Shown here: in pieces, positions 1 to 8,179 of the stretch | Layout of the letters: each line of letters begins with the position of its first letter | Numbering within the stretch: the first letter of the stretch is position 1 | DNA from: Kordia sp. | Lineage (GTDB): Bacteria; Bacteroidota; Bacteroidia; Flavobacteriales; Flavobacteriaceae | DNA: 64,000 nt | Direction: 5' to 3' | Assembly (NCBI RefSeq): GCF_022447245.1 | Contig: NZ_JAKVBC010000001.1 | Coordinates: 1 to 64,000, forward strand | The notes under the pieces: generated by a model | Told to the model about the DNA's origin: nothing | Seen by the model: the letters and a program-made list of their open reading frames with translations, nothing else | Database searches by the model: none | Position numbers and translations under genes: made by a program

Positions 1-27
1 TTTATAGCTAAAACAAATTACTGGTTA

Positions 28-177
28 TCAGTAAGATGAACAATTTTTTCTTTTCAAATCAAAATGCTCAACAGGTTTATAGTTATCTTTATTTAAAGAG
101 CTAGTAAAGTTCCCCTCACTAGAATTAGTTAGTATAAAAACACTTTGTTCTATAAATCCTTGAAACTTAAAATTCAT
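28..177 (-). CDS. possible small ORF, 49 aa, unknown
   Basis: An open frame of 49 codons begins with ATG at 177 and ends with two consecutive stops (TGA, TAA). The peptide is hydrophilic, with no signal peptide, no membrane segment and one cysteine. I do not recognise it. It may be a real small gene, the remains of one (several neighbours are broken), or chance. The rest of 178-467 is AT-rich and shows no gene; a CATCTTTG string near 410 could be a weak -7 box for the next gene. Confidence 0.25.
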   Translation of the reverse strand: MNFKFQGFIEQSVFILTNSSEGNFTSSLNKDNYKPVEHFDLKRKNCSSY

Positions 178-467
178 TCTTTAAAAATATATCGTTATTC
201 CTTTGTTCTTATGTAAAAGTAAGTTGTGAAACTAAGCAAAGGTATTTAGTTTTTGATTAAAAGTATGATAGATAAAACTATTCTTATTGCACTTTTTCTT
301 ATATATATCCAATTGCGATTTCAGTAATTTACAATAATTTTACATTTAAATTTTTAACAAAATCTTATGAAAGGTTCTGAAAATATATGACTAAATCTTA
401 CGTTTTACCCATCTTTGGTAAACATTAATTAAAGTTTAGTATTTTTACTCAAATTAAAGAAATCTTT

Positions 468-1709
468 ATGGATACTCTTATTATTGAAGCTGAGAAGTTT
501 GTTATTGACTTTTTAAACACGAATTTAGATAGCAAATTTGTGTATCATAATTTATCACACACCAAACGTGTCGTTTCAAAAACAGAAGAAATTAGTGAAG
601 GCTTATCGCTTTCTGAGATCGAGAAAGAGCAGTTAATATTAGCAGCTTGGTTTCACGATACAGGATATACAAAAAGCATGGACGATCATGAAGATAAAGG
701 TGTTGCTATTGCCACAGATTTCTTAAAAATGCATTCGGCTACTGAAGAAACCATTACAGCTGTTAGCCAATTAATTATGGCCACAAAAATCGGACACAAA
801 CCACAAACACAACTTGAAAAAGTAATTTGTGATGCAGATTGTTCACATATTGGAAGTAAAAACTTTAGCGATTTAACAGAGTTACTTCGCAAAGAATGGG
901 AACTTACTAAAGATCGAGTTTTAACGGAGAGCGAATGGCTTAGTGAGAATATTGAGTTTTTAACACACTCGCATAAATTCCATACAACATTTGCTTCCAA
1001 AAATTGGGAGAAACAAAAAGGGAAAAATTTAGCGAAGCTTTTAAAAGATAAAAAGAAGATTGAGTTAGAAGGTTCTAAATTAAAGCAGAAAAAAGCAGAG
1101 TTAAAATTTAAACAAGAGAAAATAGAATTGCCAGAACGTGGAATTGAAACCATGTTTCGCGTTGCGTTGCGAAATCACATCACCTTAAGTGATATTGCAG
1201 ATACCAAGGCAAACATACTATTATCGGTAAATGCCATTATTATTTCTATGGTATTATCAAATTTGGTATCTAAACTTGACAATCCTTCAAATGACTATTT
1301 AATTTACCCAACTATTATCTTCGCCACTTTTACGGTGATTTCTATGGTACTTTCTATTTTGGCAACACGACCAAATGTAACACAAGGAAAGTTTAGCAAA
1401 GAAGATGTGGCTAATAAGAAAGTGAATTTATTATTCTTTGGAAATTTCCATCACATGAAATTAGATGATTTTGAATGGGGAATGAATGAAATGATGAAAG
1501 ATCGCGATTATTTATACGGTTCACTTACCAAAGATTTATACTTTTTAGGATTGGTATTGAATAGAAAATATAGTTTGTTACGAACTACTTATACCGTTTT
1601 TATGGTTGGTATTGTAGTTAGTGTATTATCATTCGTAATTGCTTTTTATACAAGAGATCCAGAAGCTGGCAGAAAAGTTCATGAGACTACTACCGCATTA
1701 CTTTATTAA
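468..1709 (+). CDS. HD-domain / PycTM (Pycsar effector-type) membrane fusion protein
   Basis: This 413-residue protein has two parts. Residues 1-180 form an HD-superfamily phosphohydrolase with candidate metal ligands H31, H63-D64 (in FHDTGY) and D122/D124. A charged lysine-rich helical linker (185-222) leads to a C-terminal PycTM-type module (DUF5706, about 225-400) with the typical LSDIADTKANILLSVNA string and about three membrane segments near 251-268, 278-298 and 373-394. PycTM domains are known as membrane-disrupting effectors of the Pycsar cyclic-pyrimidine anti-phage system, while HD domains often cleave nucleotides. No nucleotide cyclase is encoded next to it, so it is either a stand-alone protein or one whose partner lies elsewhere. 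The domain calls are good; the biological role is inferred. It is intact, although the genes just downstream are broken. Confidence 0.8.
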   Translation: MDTLIIEAEKFVIDFLNTNLDSKFVYHNLSHTKRVVSKTEEISEGLSLSEIEKEQLILAAWFHDTGYTKSMDDHEDKGVAIATDFLKMHSATEETITAVSQLIMATKIGHKPQTQLEKVICDADCSHIGSKNFSDLTELLRKEWELTKDRVLTESEWLSENIEFLTHSHKFHTTFASKNWEKQKGKNLAKLLKDKKKIELEGSKLKQKKAELKFKQEKIELPERGIETMFRVALRNHITLSDIADTKANILLSVNAIIISMVLSNLVSKLDNPSNDYLIYPTIIFATFTVISMVLSILATRPNVTQGKFSKEDVANKKVNLLFFGNFHHMKLDDFEWGMNEMMKDRDYLYGSLTKDLYFLGLVLNRKYSLLRTTYTVFMVGIVVSVLSFVIAFYTRDPEAGRKVHETTTALLY

Positions 1710-1794
1710 TGTACGAATGTTTCTATTTTAAAAATATAATAATTTGATAATTCTATGTTCTTTTTGAGAAATGAAAAAGCTCGATTCAAATTGT

Positions 1795-2226
1795 TCAATT
1801 TCTTCCTAAAATATTGGTTTTATATACGTATTCCCATGGCATAAAAATCATTGGCACAATAATTAACATAAAGATTTGTGGCCAATCGGCGGCTTCACTT
1901 CCTTCAAGTGTACCGTTTTTCCACATTGGATACGCAACAAAACATAACCATAATCCTTCGTATAAAAACATAAAGAGCATTATAGGCAATATTTTGAGCG
2001 TATGAATAATTCCCAAGCCTGATAAGGTTGTATACGCTGCTATGACACACCAAGCAACTGCAATTTCAGGATTCCAAGGACCTTCATGTCAAATCAATTC
2101 TATCCATGCGTCTTTGCCTGCTAATACAAACACCATTGCAAAAAATAATTTCATCACATATATTTTGATAGCCCAAATTCCTTGATATTTTTAAGATGGA
2201 GTAAAGAGATGTTGTACGACTTTCAT
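1795..2226 (-). pseudogene. broken small membrane protein gene (two in-frame stops)
   Basis: Reading from ATG at 2226, a 143-codon frame is interrupted by TAA at 2191-2193 (codon 12) and TGA at 2089-2091 (codon 46, just before a HEGPWNPE string), then runs to TGA at 1795. The last 73 codons are open. The reconstructed protein has about four hydrophobic segments and a conserved-looking WKNGTLEGSEAADWPQ stretch between the last two. I do not recognise the family. It follows a broken Crp/Fnr regulator on the same strand; regulator and small membrane protein were probably a functional pair lost together. True pseudogene and sequencing error are both possible, but two separate nonsense codons favour decay. 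Confidence 0.6.
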
Positions 2227-2275
2227 AATAAGATGCTTTAAAAAGTTAAAGATTGGAATTTTAAAGCAGTTTAAA

Positions 2276-2291
2276 CTTCACATTTGTGAAG
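2276..2291. promoter_or_regulatory. 16-bp palindrome between the broken regulator and membrane gene
   Basis: The sequence CTTCACATTTGTGAAG has 7-bp inverted arms around a TT centre. It lies 50 bp upstream of the start of the broken membrane gene and 25 bp downstream of the broken Crp/Fnr gene. It could be an operator for that regulator, though its half-sites face the opposite way to the classical TGTGA-N6-TCACA, or simply a hairpin. Confidence 0.25.
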
Positions 2292-2315
2292 AACTTAAAA
2301 CAAGGGGAATACTAC

Positions 2316-2933
2316 TTATGATACTTCTTGACGAATTCTACTCACACTTCCAGCATTCAACCCTAAATAAGAAGCTGTGTAAACCAAAGGAATATCGTGA
2401 ATGATTGAAGGACTAAATTTCATGAGTTTTAAATAGCATTCTTTTTCTGATAATGTTGTAGGATCAACCATTCTTTGTTTACTTACGTGTAAATAATATT
2501 GAAGAGCTTTTTTTGTATATTCTTGAGATGTTAAACCAATAGCGGCAGCTTTTTCAACATTTTTTCTGGTAATTCGAAGTAATTCACAATCAGTAACGCA
2601 TTGCAATTTTTCATTAGAGACTGTTTGAGAAATGAAATGATTATACGAGGTAAAAAAACGCATTTCATCACTAATTTCTGTAGTAACTTCTTTTCCATTT
2701 TCAGTATGATGGAAATTACGCATATGTCGAGAAACAATAAAGTTATGGTATTTATGTATGGGGCTTTCCGATTACAGAATGGTATTCTTTCTAACAAAAA
2801 CAGGTTCAAATAATTGACGACAATATTCACGATCACTTTTAGGTATATCTACCAAAACTCTAACATAATCAAAGAAAACTTGAAACACCCGAGAGATTTG
2901 ATCTGGATCAGTAATAACAGTACAATGATTCAT
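2316..2933 (-). pseudogene. broken Crp/Fnr-family transcriptional regulator (one in-frame stop)
   Basis: From ATG at 2933 a 205-codon frame runs to the stop at 2316, interrupted only by TAA at 2772-2774 (codon 54, a position consistent with an ancestral CAA glutamine). The N-terminal part resembles the cyclic-nucleotide-binding beta barrel with the flavobacterial HKYHNFIVS-HMRNFHH pattern. The C-terminal part, about residues 140-205, holds the helix-turn-helix ending in YLGLNAGSVSRIRQEVS. Length and pattern fit the short Crp/Fnr proteins common in Flavobacteriaceae. A start at the internal ATG (2723) would give 135 residues lacking half the sensor domain. The downstream membrane gene is also broken. 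Confidence 0.7.
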
Positions 2934-3010
2934 GCAGGCGATAAAATTTAGTCAATCATATTTAAAACTTATCTAAAATTTGAAAAAAATGATAAAAAAA
3001 GAAAGAATTT

Positions 3011-5386
3011 TTACTTGAATTCTTCCATTAATTCATCAATAGTGATGGATGATTTGTCACAAAAATCGTCTTGGTATATAACTTCTACACGTAACGCTCG
3101 CAAACCAGAAACACCTTGCAAATCTTCCAATTCTAGCTTTTCAAGCTTACCAAAATAGTTTTTAGACTGCATGTATTTAATATACTTAATGTATTCACGT
3201 GCATCTTTATCTTGCGAGTATACAATAGCAATTTTTCCTGGAACTGTTAAACGTTCCGTTGTATTTTTGATATTGGCTTTATCAATACGTTTTTTAATGA
3301 TTTCATAGCGAATATTATAAGCGCCATCTACATCAAACTGCTTTTCGTCCATACGGAATTTAATCGCTAACGGATTGCTGTGTACTAAGATTAATGAAGC
3401 TACTTGTAAGTCATGATCCATTTCTTTGCGCGCATTGTGCGCTACTTGCTCCATTTCATACATATTTTGCAACTGCCACAAACGTAAATTATATAAATAC
3501 AATGAGTGGAAAGTTTTGTCGCGCACTAACGATTGCCCAATATACATATTGTACTCAACTCCGTCAGTTTTGTAACGTTCAAAATAATGTGGAAACATTT
3601 TTTGCGCTTCTTCCTGCTTTTTGTCTATGTAATTTGCCAGTTTATTATTTAAAATCGTAACGCTATTCTCATAGGCTTTTCGCTTTTCGTACACTACTTT
3701 TAGATTGTCATCCAAACGATCCATGTAGGTATTTACTAGCTTTGCTATATCTTCGTCTGTATCTTTTAAATGTCTAAAAACTGGATAAATATCTTTCTTT
3801 AAGAATTCTAAAATCCCCAATTCATCTCCCGCATTCAAACCTTCTTTTGTGCTGTCTAAATACTCACTAATTCTAAATGCTAACTCTTCATAAATTGGCA
3901 AGTTTGCCTTTTCTAACGCGCCTTTTAGTACATTAATAGCCAACTCTAATTGAAGCGTTAAATCTTCTTGAATTGCCGTATTTCTTGCGATAGATGAACC
4001 TTTAATGTCGCTTTGTCCAAACAATGGATGCACTTCATCAAAAATGATATCTTCTACCACAGGATTTTCTACATTTTCAGTCAACGCAGCTTGATATTTT
4101 TCGGCAGCTTCATAAAAACGCCATTTTACTGATGGATGAATCGATGTGTAATGTTCTTGAATAGTAGCTTCTAATATATTTTGAAACGATTCTGATTCAC
4201 GAGTTACTGCCGCTTCAAATACTGGAATAATATCTCGTAACTTTTGCTGATTTACAGAATTGAGCTCATATGGTCTTGGTGATGCAATTTCTAATATTGC
4301 CAAATCTCCGTTATCTCTCGCATTAATTGGAATTAAGATAATACTACGTATGTTTATTGCTTTTAAACGCTTGTAGAATTCGTTTTGATGCGTTCGTTCA
4401 CCGTATACATCCACATCCGAAATAGCCATGGTTTCTCTGTTGTGAAATACTCTTTGAGCAATCCCGTCACAGAAAAATGTACTACATGAAATCTCTTTGT
4501 CTTTATTGAAAATTAAGCTTTCAGACTTTTTGATTCGCGTAATATTTTTTCCTCCTTTGGTTCCATTAATGTATACAGAATATCCTAATTCTAAATCTTT
4601 TATATTGAAAAATTCACGCAAATTCTGACGTACATCTTCTAACAGATTGTCATCACTACGTAACAAATTGGCACGAATAGAAGAAAGTGTTTCATCAAAC
4701 GTAACATCAAATAAATTCATGATTCCGAATCCTTTGAAGATATAACTATCTAATGGAAATTTTTCTTTCCAAACATCAATATTGTCATAATTATCAAGCA
4801 ATACTTGTACATCTTCATCAGTGATTTTTGGTGCGTTTTCTGTTGGAATTACTTGACAGAAATCTCCATTAAACGCAACTCGGTAATGTTTTGTTATCCC
4901 TAAATTCACATCAGGAATGTCGAAATAAAATGGGCGTTTTAAATCAACTTTATGACCATAACATACATTCAAAATCAAAACACAGGCATGCAAATACATT
5001 TCCTTTTCAGCTAAGTTTCTAGCTGTAAAGTCATAATCATCTCCTGCATTTTTTAAAATCGTTTTCAGTCTGTTTGTATAATAAAAAGATTGAAACGAGA
5101 ATGGAATCGTTGCCACTTTGATTTCATTATCCGTAAGAATTTGTGGGAACAAACCATCCATTATCAAATGAATTTGATCTTTATATTGTTCAAGTCTAGA
5201 GAAATCTTTGATTCCTTCTCTCAACTCAGGATAATTGTCTAAATATTCAACTATTCCGACCGCTGATTTATGATACGGATGATTTTCATCTTCTACATAT
5301 TTATCATAAAAAGACATTACTTGATCAAAACTGATCAAGAGTTGTAGCGGTAAATGTATATCGTTTTGTGTATGTTTCTTGTCCAT
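3011..5386 (-). CDS. large GAF-domain protein, 791 aa
   Basis: This is a soluble 791-residue protein without signal peptide or clear membrane segments. A GAF-like sensor domain spans roughly residues 230-395, including a region ending in SIILIPINARDNGDLAILEIASP typical of GAF folds. The flanks are mostly helical, and the last 250 residues are rich in charged and coiled-coil-like sequence. Proteins of this size and layout occur widely in Flavobacteriaceae as single genes, annotated only as GAF-domain proteins; ligand and output are unknown. No kinase, cyclase or phosphodiesterase motif is visible. A TATCTTTG -7 box lies about 20 bp upstream of the ATG, so it is transcribed alone with a very short leader. 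Confidence 0.75.
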   Translation of the reverse strand: MDKKHTQNDIHLPLQLLISFDQVMSFYDKYVEDENHPYHKSAVGIVEYLDNYPELREGIKDFSRLEQYKDQIHLIMDGLFPQILTDNEIKVATIPFSFQSFYYTNRLKTILKNAGDDYDFTARNLAEKEMYLHACVLILNVCYGHKVDLKRPFYFDIPDVNLGITKHYRVAFNGDFCQVIPTENAPKITDEDVQVLLDNYDNIDVWKEKFPLDSYIFKGFGIMNLFDVTFDETLSSIRANLLRSDDNLLEDVRQNLREFFNIKDLELGYSVYINGTKGGKNITRIKKSESLIFNKDKEISCSTFFCDGIAQRVFHNRETMAISDVDVYGERTHQNEFYKRLKAINIRSIILIPINARDNGDLAILEIASPRPYELNSVNQQKLRDIIPVFEAAVTRESESFQNILEATIQEHYTSIHPSVKWRFYEAAEKYQAALTENVENPVVEDIIFDEVHPLFGQSDIKGSSIARNTAIQEDLTLQLELAINVLKGALEKANLPIYEELAFRISEYLDSTKEGLNAGDELGILEFLKKDIYPVFRHLKDTDEDIAKLVNTYMDRLDDNLKVVYEKRKAYENSVTILNNKLANYIDKKQEEAQKMFPHYFERYKTDGVEYNMYIGQSLVRDKTFHSLYLYNLRLWQLQNMYEMEQVAHNARKEMDHDLQVASLILVHSNPLAIKFRMDEKQFDVDGAYNIRYEIIKKRIDKANIKNTTERLTVPGKIAIVYSQDKDAREYIKYIKYMQSKNYFGKLEKLELEDLQGVSGLRALRVEVIYQDDFCDKSSITIDELMEEFK

Positions 5387-5406
5387 GATCGAAACTATTT
5401 GATTTA

Positions 5407-5414
5407 CAAAGATA
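5407..5414 (-). promoter_or_regulatory. -7 promoter box (TATCTTTG) of the GAF gene
   Basis: On the minus strand TATCTTTG matches the Bacteroidetes -7 consensus TAnnTTTG and ends 21 bp before the ATG at 5386, giving a predicted leader of about 15 nt. Confidence 0.55.
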
Positions 5415-5662
5415 CGAAATCCTTGGTTGTGCAGCTATGAAAGCTATTTTGAAAGCTTTATGGTGCTATTATTTTTTCTATTTGAAACAGTACAATTTAG
5501 ACGTATTTACAGGTAAAATGTTACAGGTTTTTACGCTTGATTTGCCTTTTTGTTGATTCGGCTATTTACTTGCCTTTTGTTTGAGAAATACTCAATTTTT
5601 TAACATTTATAGACGCAACTATTGTATATGTCGTTCATCTTACAGACATAATAATCAATACC

Positions 5663-6071
5663 ATGATAAAAATATATTTTTTACTTCTTTATCGGATTCA
5701 CACTTTTAAGTTGCTCAAACGATGATGATCAAACAGCTGTTACAGAGCCAAGGATTATTGGAAATAGGAGCTGGATTCAATCTTCTGGAGGAATTGGCGG
5801 CTGGACGAATACGCCAGAATCTACTGGAAATACGCAACAACTTCAAATTTCTGCAACTACCATTAAACGCTATGTAAATAACGAATTGGTTTCAGAAACT
5901 AATTATACTATAGAAACAGGAGAATCTACTATTCTTAGCGGCGAACACGAATTACTGATTGAAGATAGCGGATTTAAAAGCATTATTGAGTTGCATGATG
6001 GCAATTTATTCCTTAGTGGCGATTGTAATGATTGTTTCGTTTCTGAGTATTCTAAGGTGTATGTGTATTAG
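5663..6071 (+). pseudogene. frameshifted lipoprotein gene (lipocalin-like, flavobacterial)
   Basis: ATG at 5663 begins a lipoprotein signal peptide but the frame is lost after CTTCTT near 5689. Removing one T there restores a continuous frame with a lipobox (TLLSC) followed by SNDDD and a mature domain to the TAG at 6069-6071. The mature part (TPESTGNTQQLQ, IKRYVNNELVSETNYTIETGES) resembles the small lipocalin-like lipoproteins that are multicopy in Flavobacteriaceae; function is unknown. The 61-residue open stretch starting at 5886 is only its C-terminal half. The lesion is a single extra base, so it may be recent or a sequencing error. Confidence 0.65.
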
Positions 6072-6142
6072 TTTGTTGGACTTGCTTAGATTTTTATTTT
6101 CTACTTCCAAGCGCTTCTCAACACAAAATTTTACACTAAAAT

Positions 6143-6166
6143 TTCACTCGAAGTGAAGTTTTTTTT
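6143..6166 (+). terminator. terminator-like palindrome with CACTCGAAGTGA core
   Basis: TTCACT and AGTGAA arms (6143-6148 and 6152-6157) around CGA are followed by a run of nine T residues. It lies about 70 bp after the broken lipoprotein gene. The same CACTCGAAGTGA core recurs near 36855, so it may belong to a dispersed repeat family. Confidence 0.5.
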
Positions 6167-6222
6167 TAATTTGACAATGAAGCGATTTGATAATTTGAAA
6201 ATGTAGCAATGTTTTAATAATT

Positions 6223-6244
6223 CGTCATTGCGAACGTAGTGACG
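6223..6244. repeat. short imperfect palindrome (CGTCATTGCGAA type)
   Basis: CGTCA and TGACG arms enclose TTGCGAACGTAG. The string CGTCATTGCGA followed by GTAGTGACG resembles a dispersed intergenic repeat I know from many bacterial genomes. Only this copy was noticed in the window. Confidence 0.35.
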
Positions 6245-6345
6245 TAATTCTACACTTTAATGAATGAGTACATTTTAAAATAAACAGGTTACCACGCTAT
6301 CACTCGTAGAGACGAATCATAATTTTTACAATTGTAATAGCTAAA

Positions 6346-6678
6346 TCAACTCTCAGGAGCCAATTCCACTTCCAAACCTTCCAATTCTGGAGTCATTTGA
6401 ATTTGACAACCTAAACGGCTGTTGTCTTCTACATAAAATGCCTCTGCAAGCATCATGTCTTCATCAACGCTCATTTCTGGCAATTCATGATCAGAGTGTA
6501 CATAACATTGGCAAGAAGCACACATCGCCATTCCACCACAAATTCCAATAGTTCCCTCTGGCGCTAATTCGTACGAACGTACTACTTCCATTAAGTTCAT
6601 TGCCATGTCGGTAGGCGCTACTATTTCGTGAGTAACGCCTTCTCGATCTTTTATTTTTATGCTGATGTCTGCTGACAT
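6346..6678 (-). CDS. [2Fe-2S] ferredoxin, adrenodoxin type
   Basis: A 110-residue ferredoxin that carries electrons through a [2Fe-2S] cluster bound by C47, C53, C56 and C91 (CX5CX2C, then C in SRLGCQI), the spacing of vertebrate-type (adrenodoxin/Isc) ferredoxins. An extra cysteine, C58, sits within the loop. It is the last gene of a same-strand run with a ferredoxin-NADP reductase, a NifU-like protein and an Mrp ATPase. The reductase is its likely electron donor, and the set probably serves Fe-S cluster assembly or related redox reactions. Its 117-bp gap to the reductase allows a separate promoter. Confidence 0.88.
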   Translation of the reverse strand: MSADISIKIKDREGVTHEIVAPTDMAMNLMEVVRSYELAPEGTIGICGGMAMCASCQCYVHSDHELPEMSVDEDMMLAEAFYVEDNSRLGCQIQMTPELEGLEVELAPES

Positions 6679-6795
6679 GATTTTAACCTATGAGACTTTA
6701 TGTATCGATTTTCAGTTCAAAAATAATTAAATAATCTACTACTGATAAAGAGATTGACGTGATTTTCACAAAATCTCTCTGTAATGTTTTAAAGT

Positions 6796-7851
6796 TTAAT
6801 TAATTGCCTTTACTACTGCTTTTGGGGCTTCTTTACGTGATCCATCAAAACCATTAATTCCACTTACCGTTGTGTATTTAAGCACAAACTTTTTATCTGG
6901 ATAGATACGTTGATACGCACTTTGACACATTAAGGTAGCTTCATGGAATCCACAAAGAATCAATTTTAACTTTCCTGGATAGGTATTTACGTCACCAATA
7001 GCATAAATCCCTGGAATATTGGTTTGATAGTCTAGCGTATTATCTACTTTTATAGCGTTCTTCTCAATTTCTAATCCCCAATCGGCAATTGGACCAAGTT
7101 TTGGTGCCAATCCGAATAATGGAATGAAATGATCTGTTTCCAACGTAAACGATTCTTCTCCTTTTTTGGTTACCTCAACACCAGTGACATGATTTTCTCC
7201 ATGAATTGCTGTAATTTCAGCAGGTGTAATTAGATTGATTTTTCCAAGATTTTTAAGCTCCTGTACTTTTTCAACAGAATCTAACGCGCCACGGAATTCT
7301 GTACGTCTGTGAACCAACGTCACTTCTGAAGCAACATCCGTTAAAAAGATACTCCAATCTAAGGCTGAATCTCCTCCACCAGCAATTACTACTCTCTTAT
7401 CTCTATAAATTTCAGGATCACGAATAATGTATTCAACTCCTTTATCTTCGTAGTTCGCTAAGTTTTGAATAGGTGGTTTTCGCGGTTCAAAACTTCCCAA
7501 TCCACCAGCAATGGCAACTATTGGCGCATGATGTTTTGTTCCTCTATTTGTAGTTACGATGAAGGTTCCATCGTCTAGTTTTTCAATGGTTTGAGCGCGT
7601 TCCCCTAAGGTAAATGTAGGTTCAAACGGTTCAATTTGCTTCATTAAATTGTCTACCAAATCACCTGCTAATACTTCTGGATATCCCGGAATATCATAGA
7701 TTGGTTTTTTTGGATAGATTTCTGCACATTGTCCACCAGGTTGTGGAAGCGCATCTATGAGGTGACATTTTAATTTTAATAATCCTGCTTCAAAAACAGT
7801 AAATAGTCCTGTAGGACCAGCTCCAATAATTAGTATATCGGTCTTAATCAT
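6796..7851 (-). CDS. ferredoxin--NADP+ reductase type 2 (thioredoxin reductase-like flavoprotein)
   Basis: This 351-residue FAD/NADPH flavoprotein has an N-terminal FAD-binding GAGPTG (10-15), a PQPGGQC segment near 36-42, a second nucleotide site GGGDSA (158-163) and a C-terminal IYAIGDV FAD motif. It lacks the CxxC redox pair of true thioredoxin reductases, which fits the type 2 ferredoxin-NADP reductase group (YumC-like). It would move electrons between NADPH and the ferredoxin encoded 117 bp downstream. Usual length and all motifs are intact. Confidence 0.85.
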   Translation of the reverse strand: MIKTDILIIGAGPTGLFTVFEAGLLKLKCHLIDALPQPGGQCAEIYPKKPIYDIPGYPEVLAGDLVDNLMKQIEPFEPTFTLGERAQTIEKLDDGTFIVTTNRGTKHHAPIVAIAGGLGSFEPRKPPIQNLANYEDKGVEYIIRDPEIYRDKRVVIAGGGDSALDWSIFLTDVASEVTLVHRRTEFRGALDSVEKVQELKNLGKINLITPAEITAIHGENHVTGVEVTKKGEESFTLETDHFIPLFGLAPKLGPIADWGLEIEKNAIKVDNTLDYQTNIPGIYAIGDVNTYPGKLKLILCGFHEATLMCQSAYQRIYPDKKFVLKYTTVSGINGFDGSRKEAPKAVVKAIN

Positions 7852-7919
7852 TTTGTTTGTGTAATTGTATTGTAAGAAATATTTTTAGTCGTGTCTCATT
7901 CTTAATAACAATTTGACGC

Positions 7920-8159
7920 TTAGTCAACACTTATCACTTTTTCGATTTGTGGCACATGTTTCTTAATCGTCATTTCAACACCAGATTTGAGTGTCATTTG
8001 ATTTACACTACAGCCAGCGCAAGCTCCTTCTAGTTGTACTTTTACCAACGTATCATTCTCTATTTCTACGAGTTTGATATCGCCGCCATCACTTTGTAAA
8101 AAAGGACGAATTTCTTCTAATGCCTTTTCTACGTTGTTTTTTATTTCTTCGCTTGTCAT
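7920..8159 (-). CDS. NifU-like Fe-S scaffold protein
   Basis: A 79-residue NifU C-terminal-domain protein that can carry a nascent Fe-S cluster on the CAGC motif (C47, C50). The pattern LQSDGGDIKLVEI before it is typical of Nfu proteins. The ATG at 8159 was chosen because the residues from there match the family start; an upstream ATG at 8201 would overlap the Mrp gene by 22 bp and add 14 atypical residues. It directly follows the Mrp-type carrier ATPase, consistent with a shared role in Fe-S delivery. Confidence 0.88.
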   Translation of the reverse strand: MTSEEIKNNVEKALEEIRPFLQSDGGDIKLVEIENDTLVKVQLEGACAGCSVNQMTLKSGVEMTIKKHVPQIEKVISVD

Positions 8160-8179
8160 CTGTATATTGTTTACTAGAT

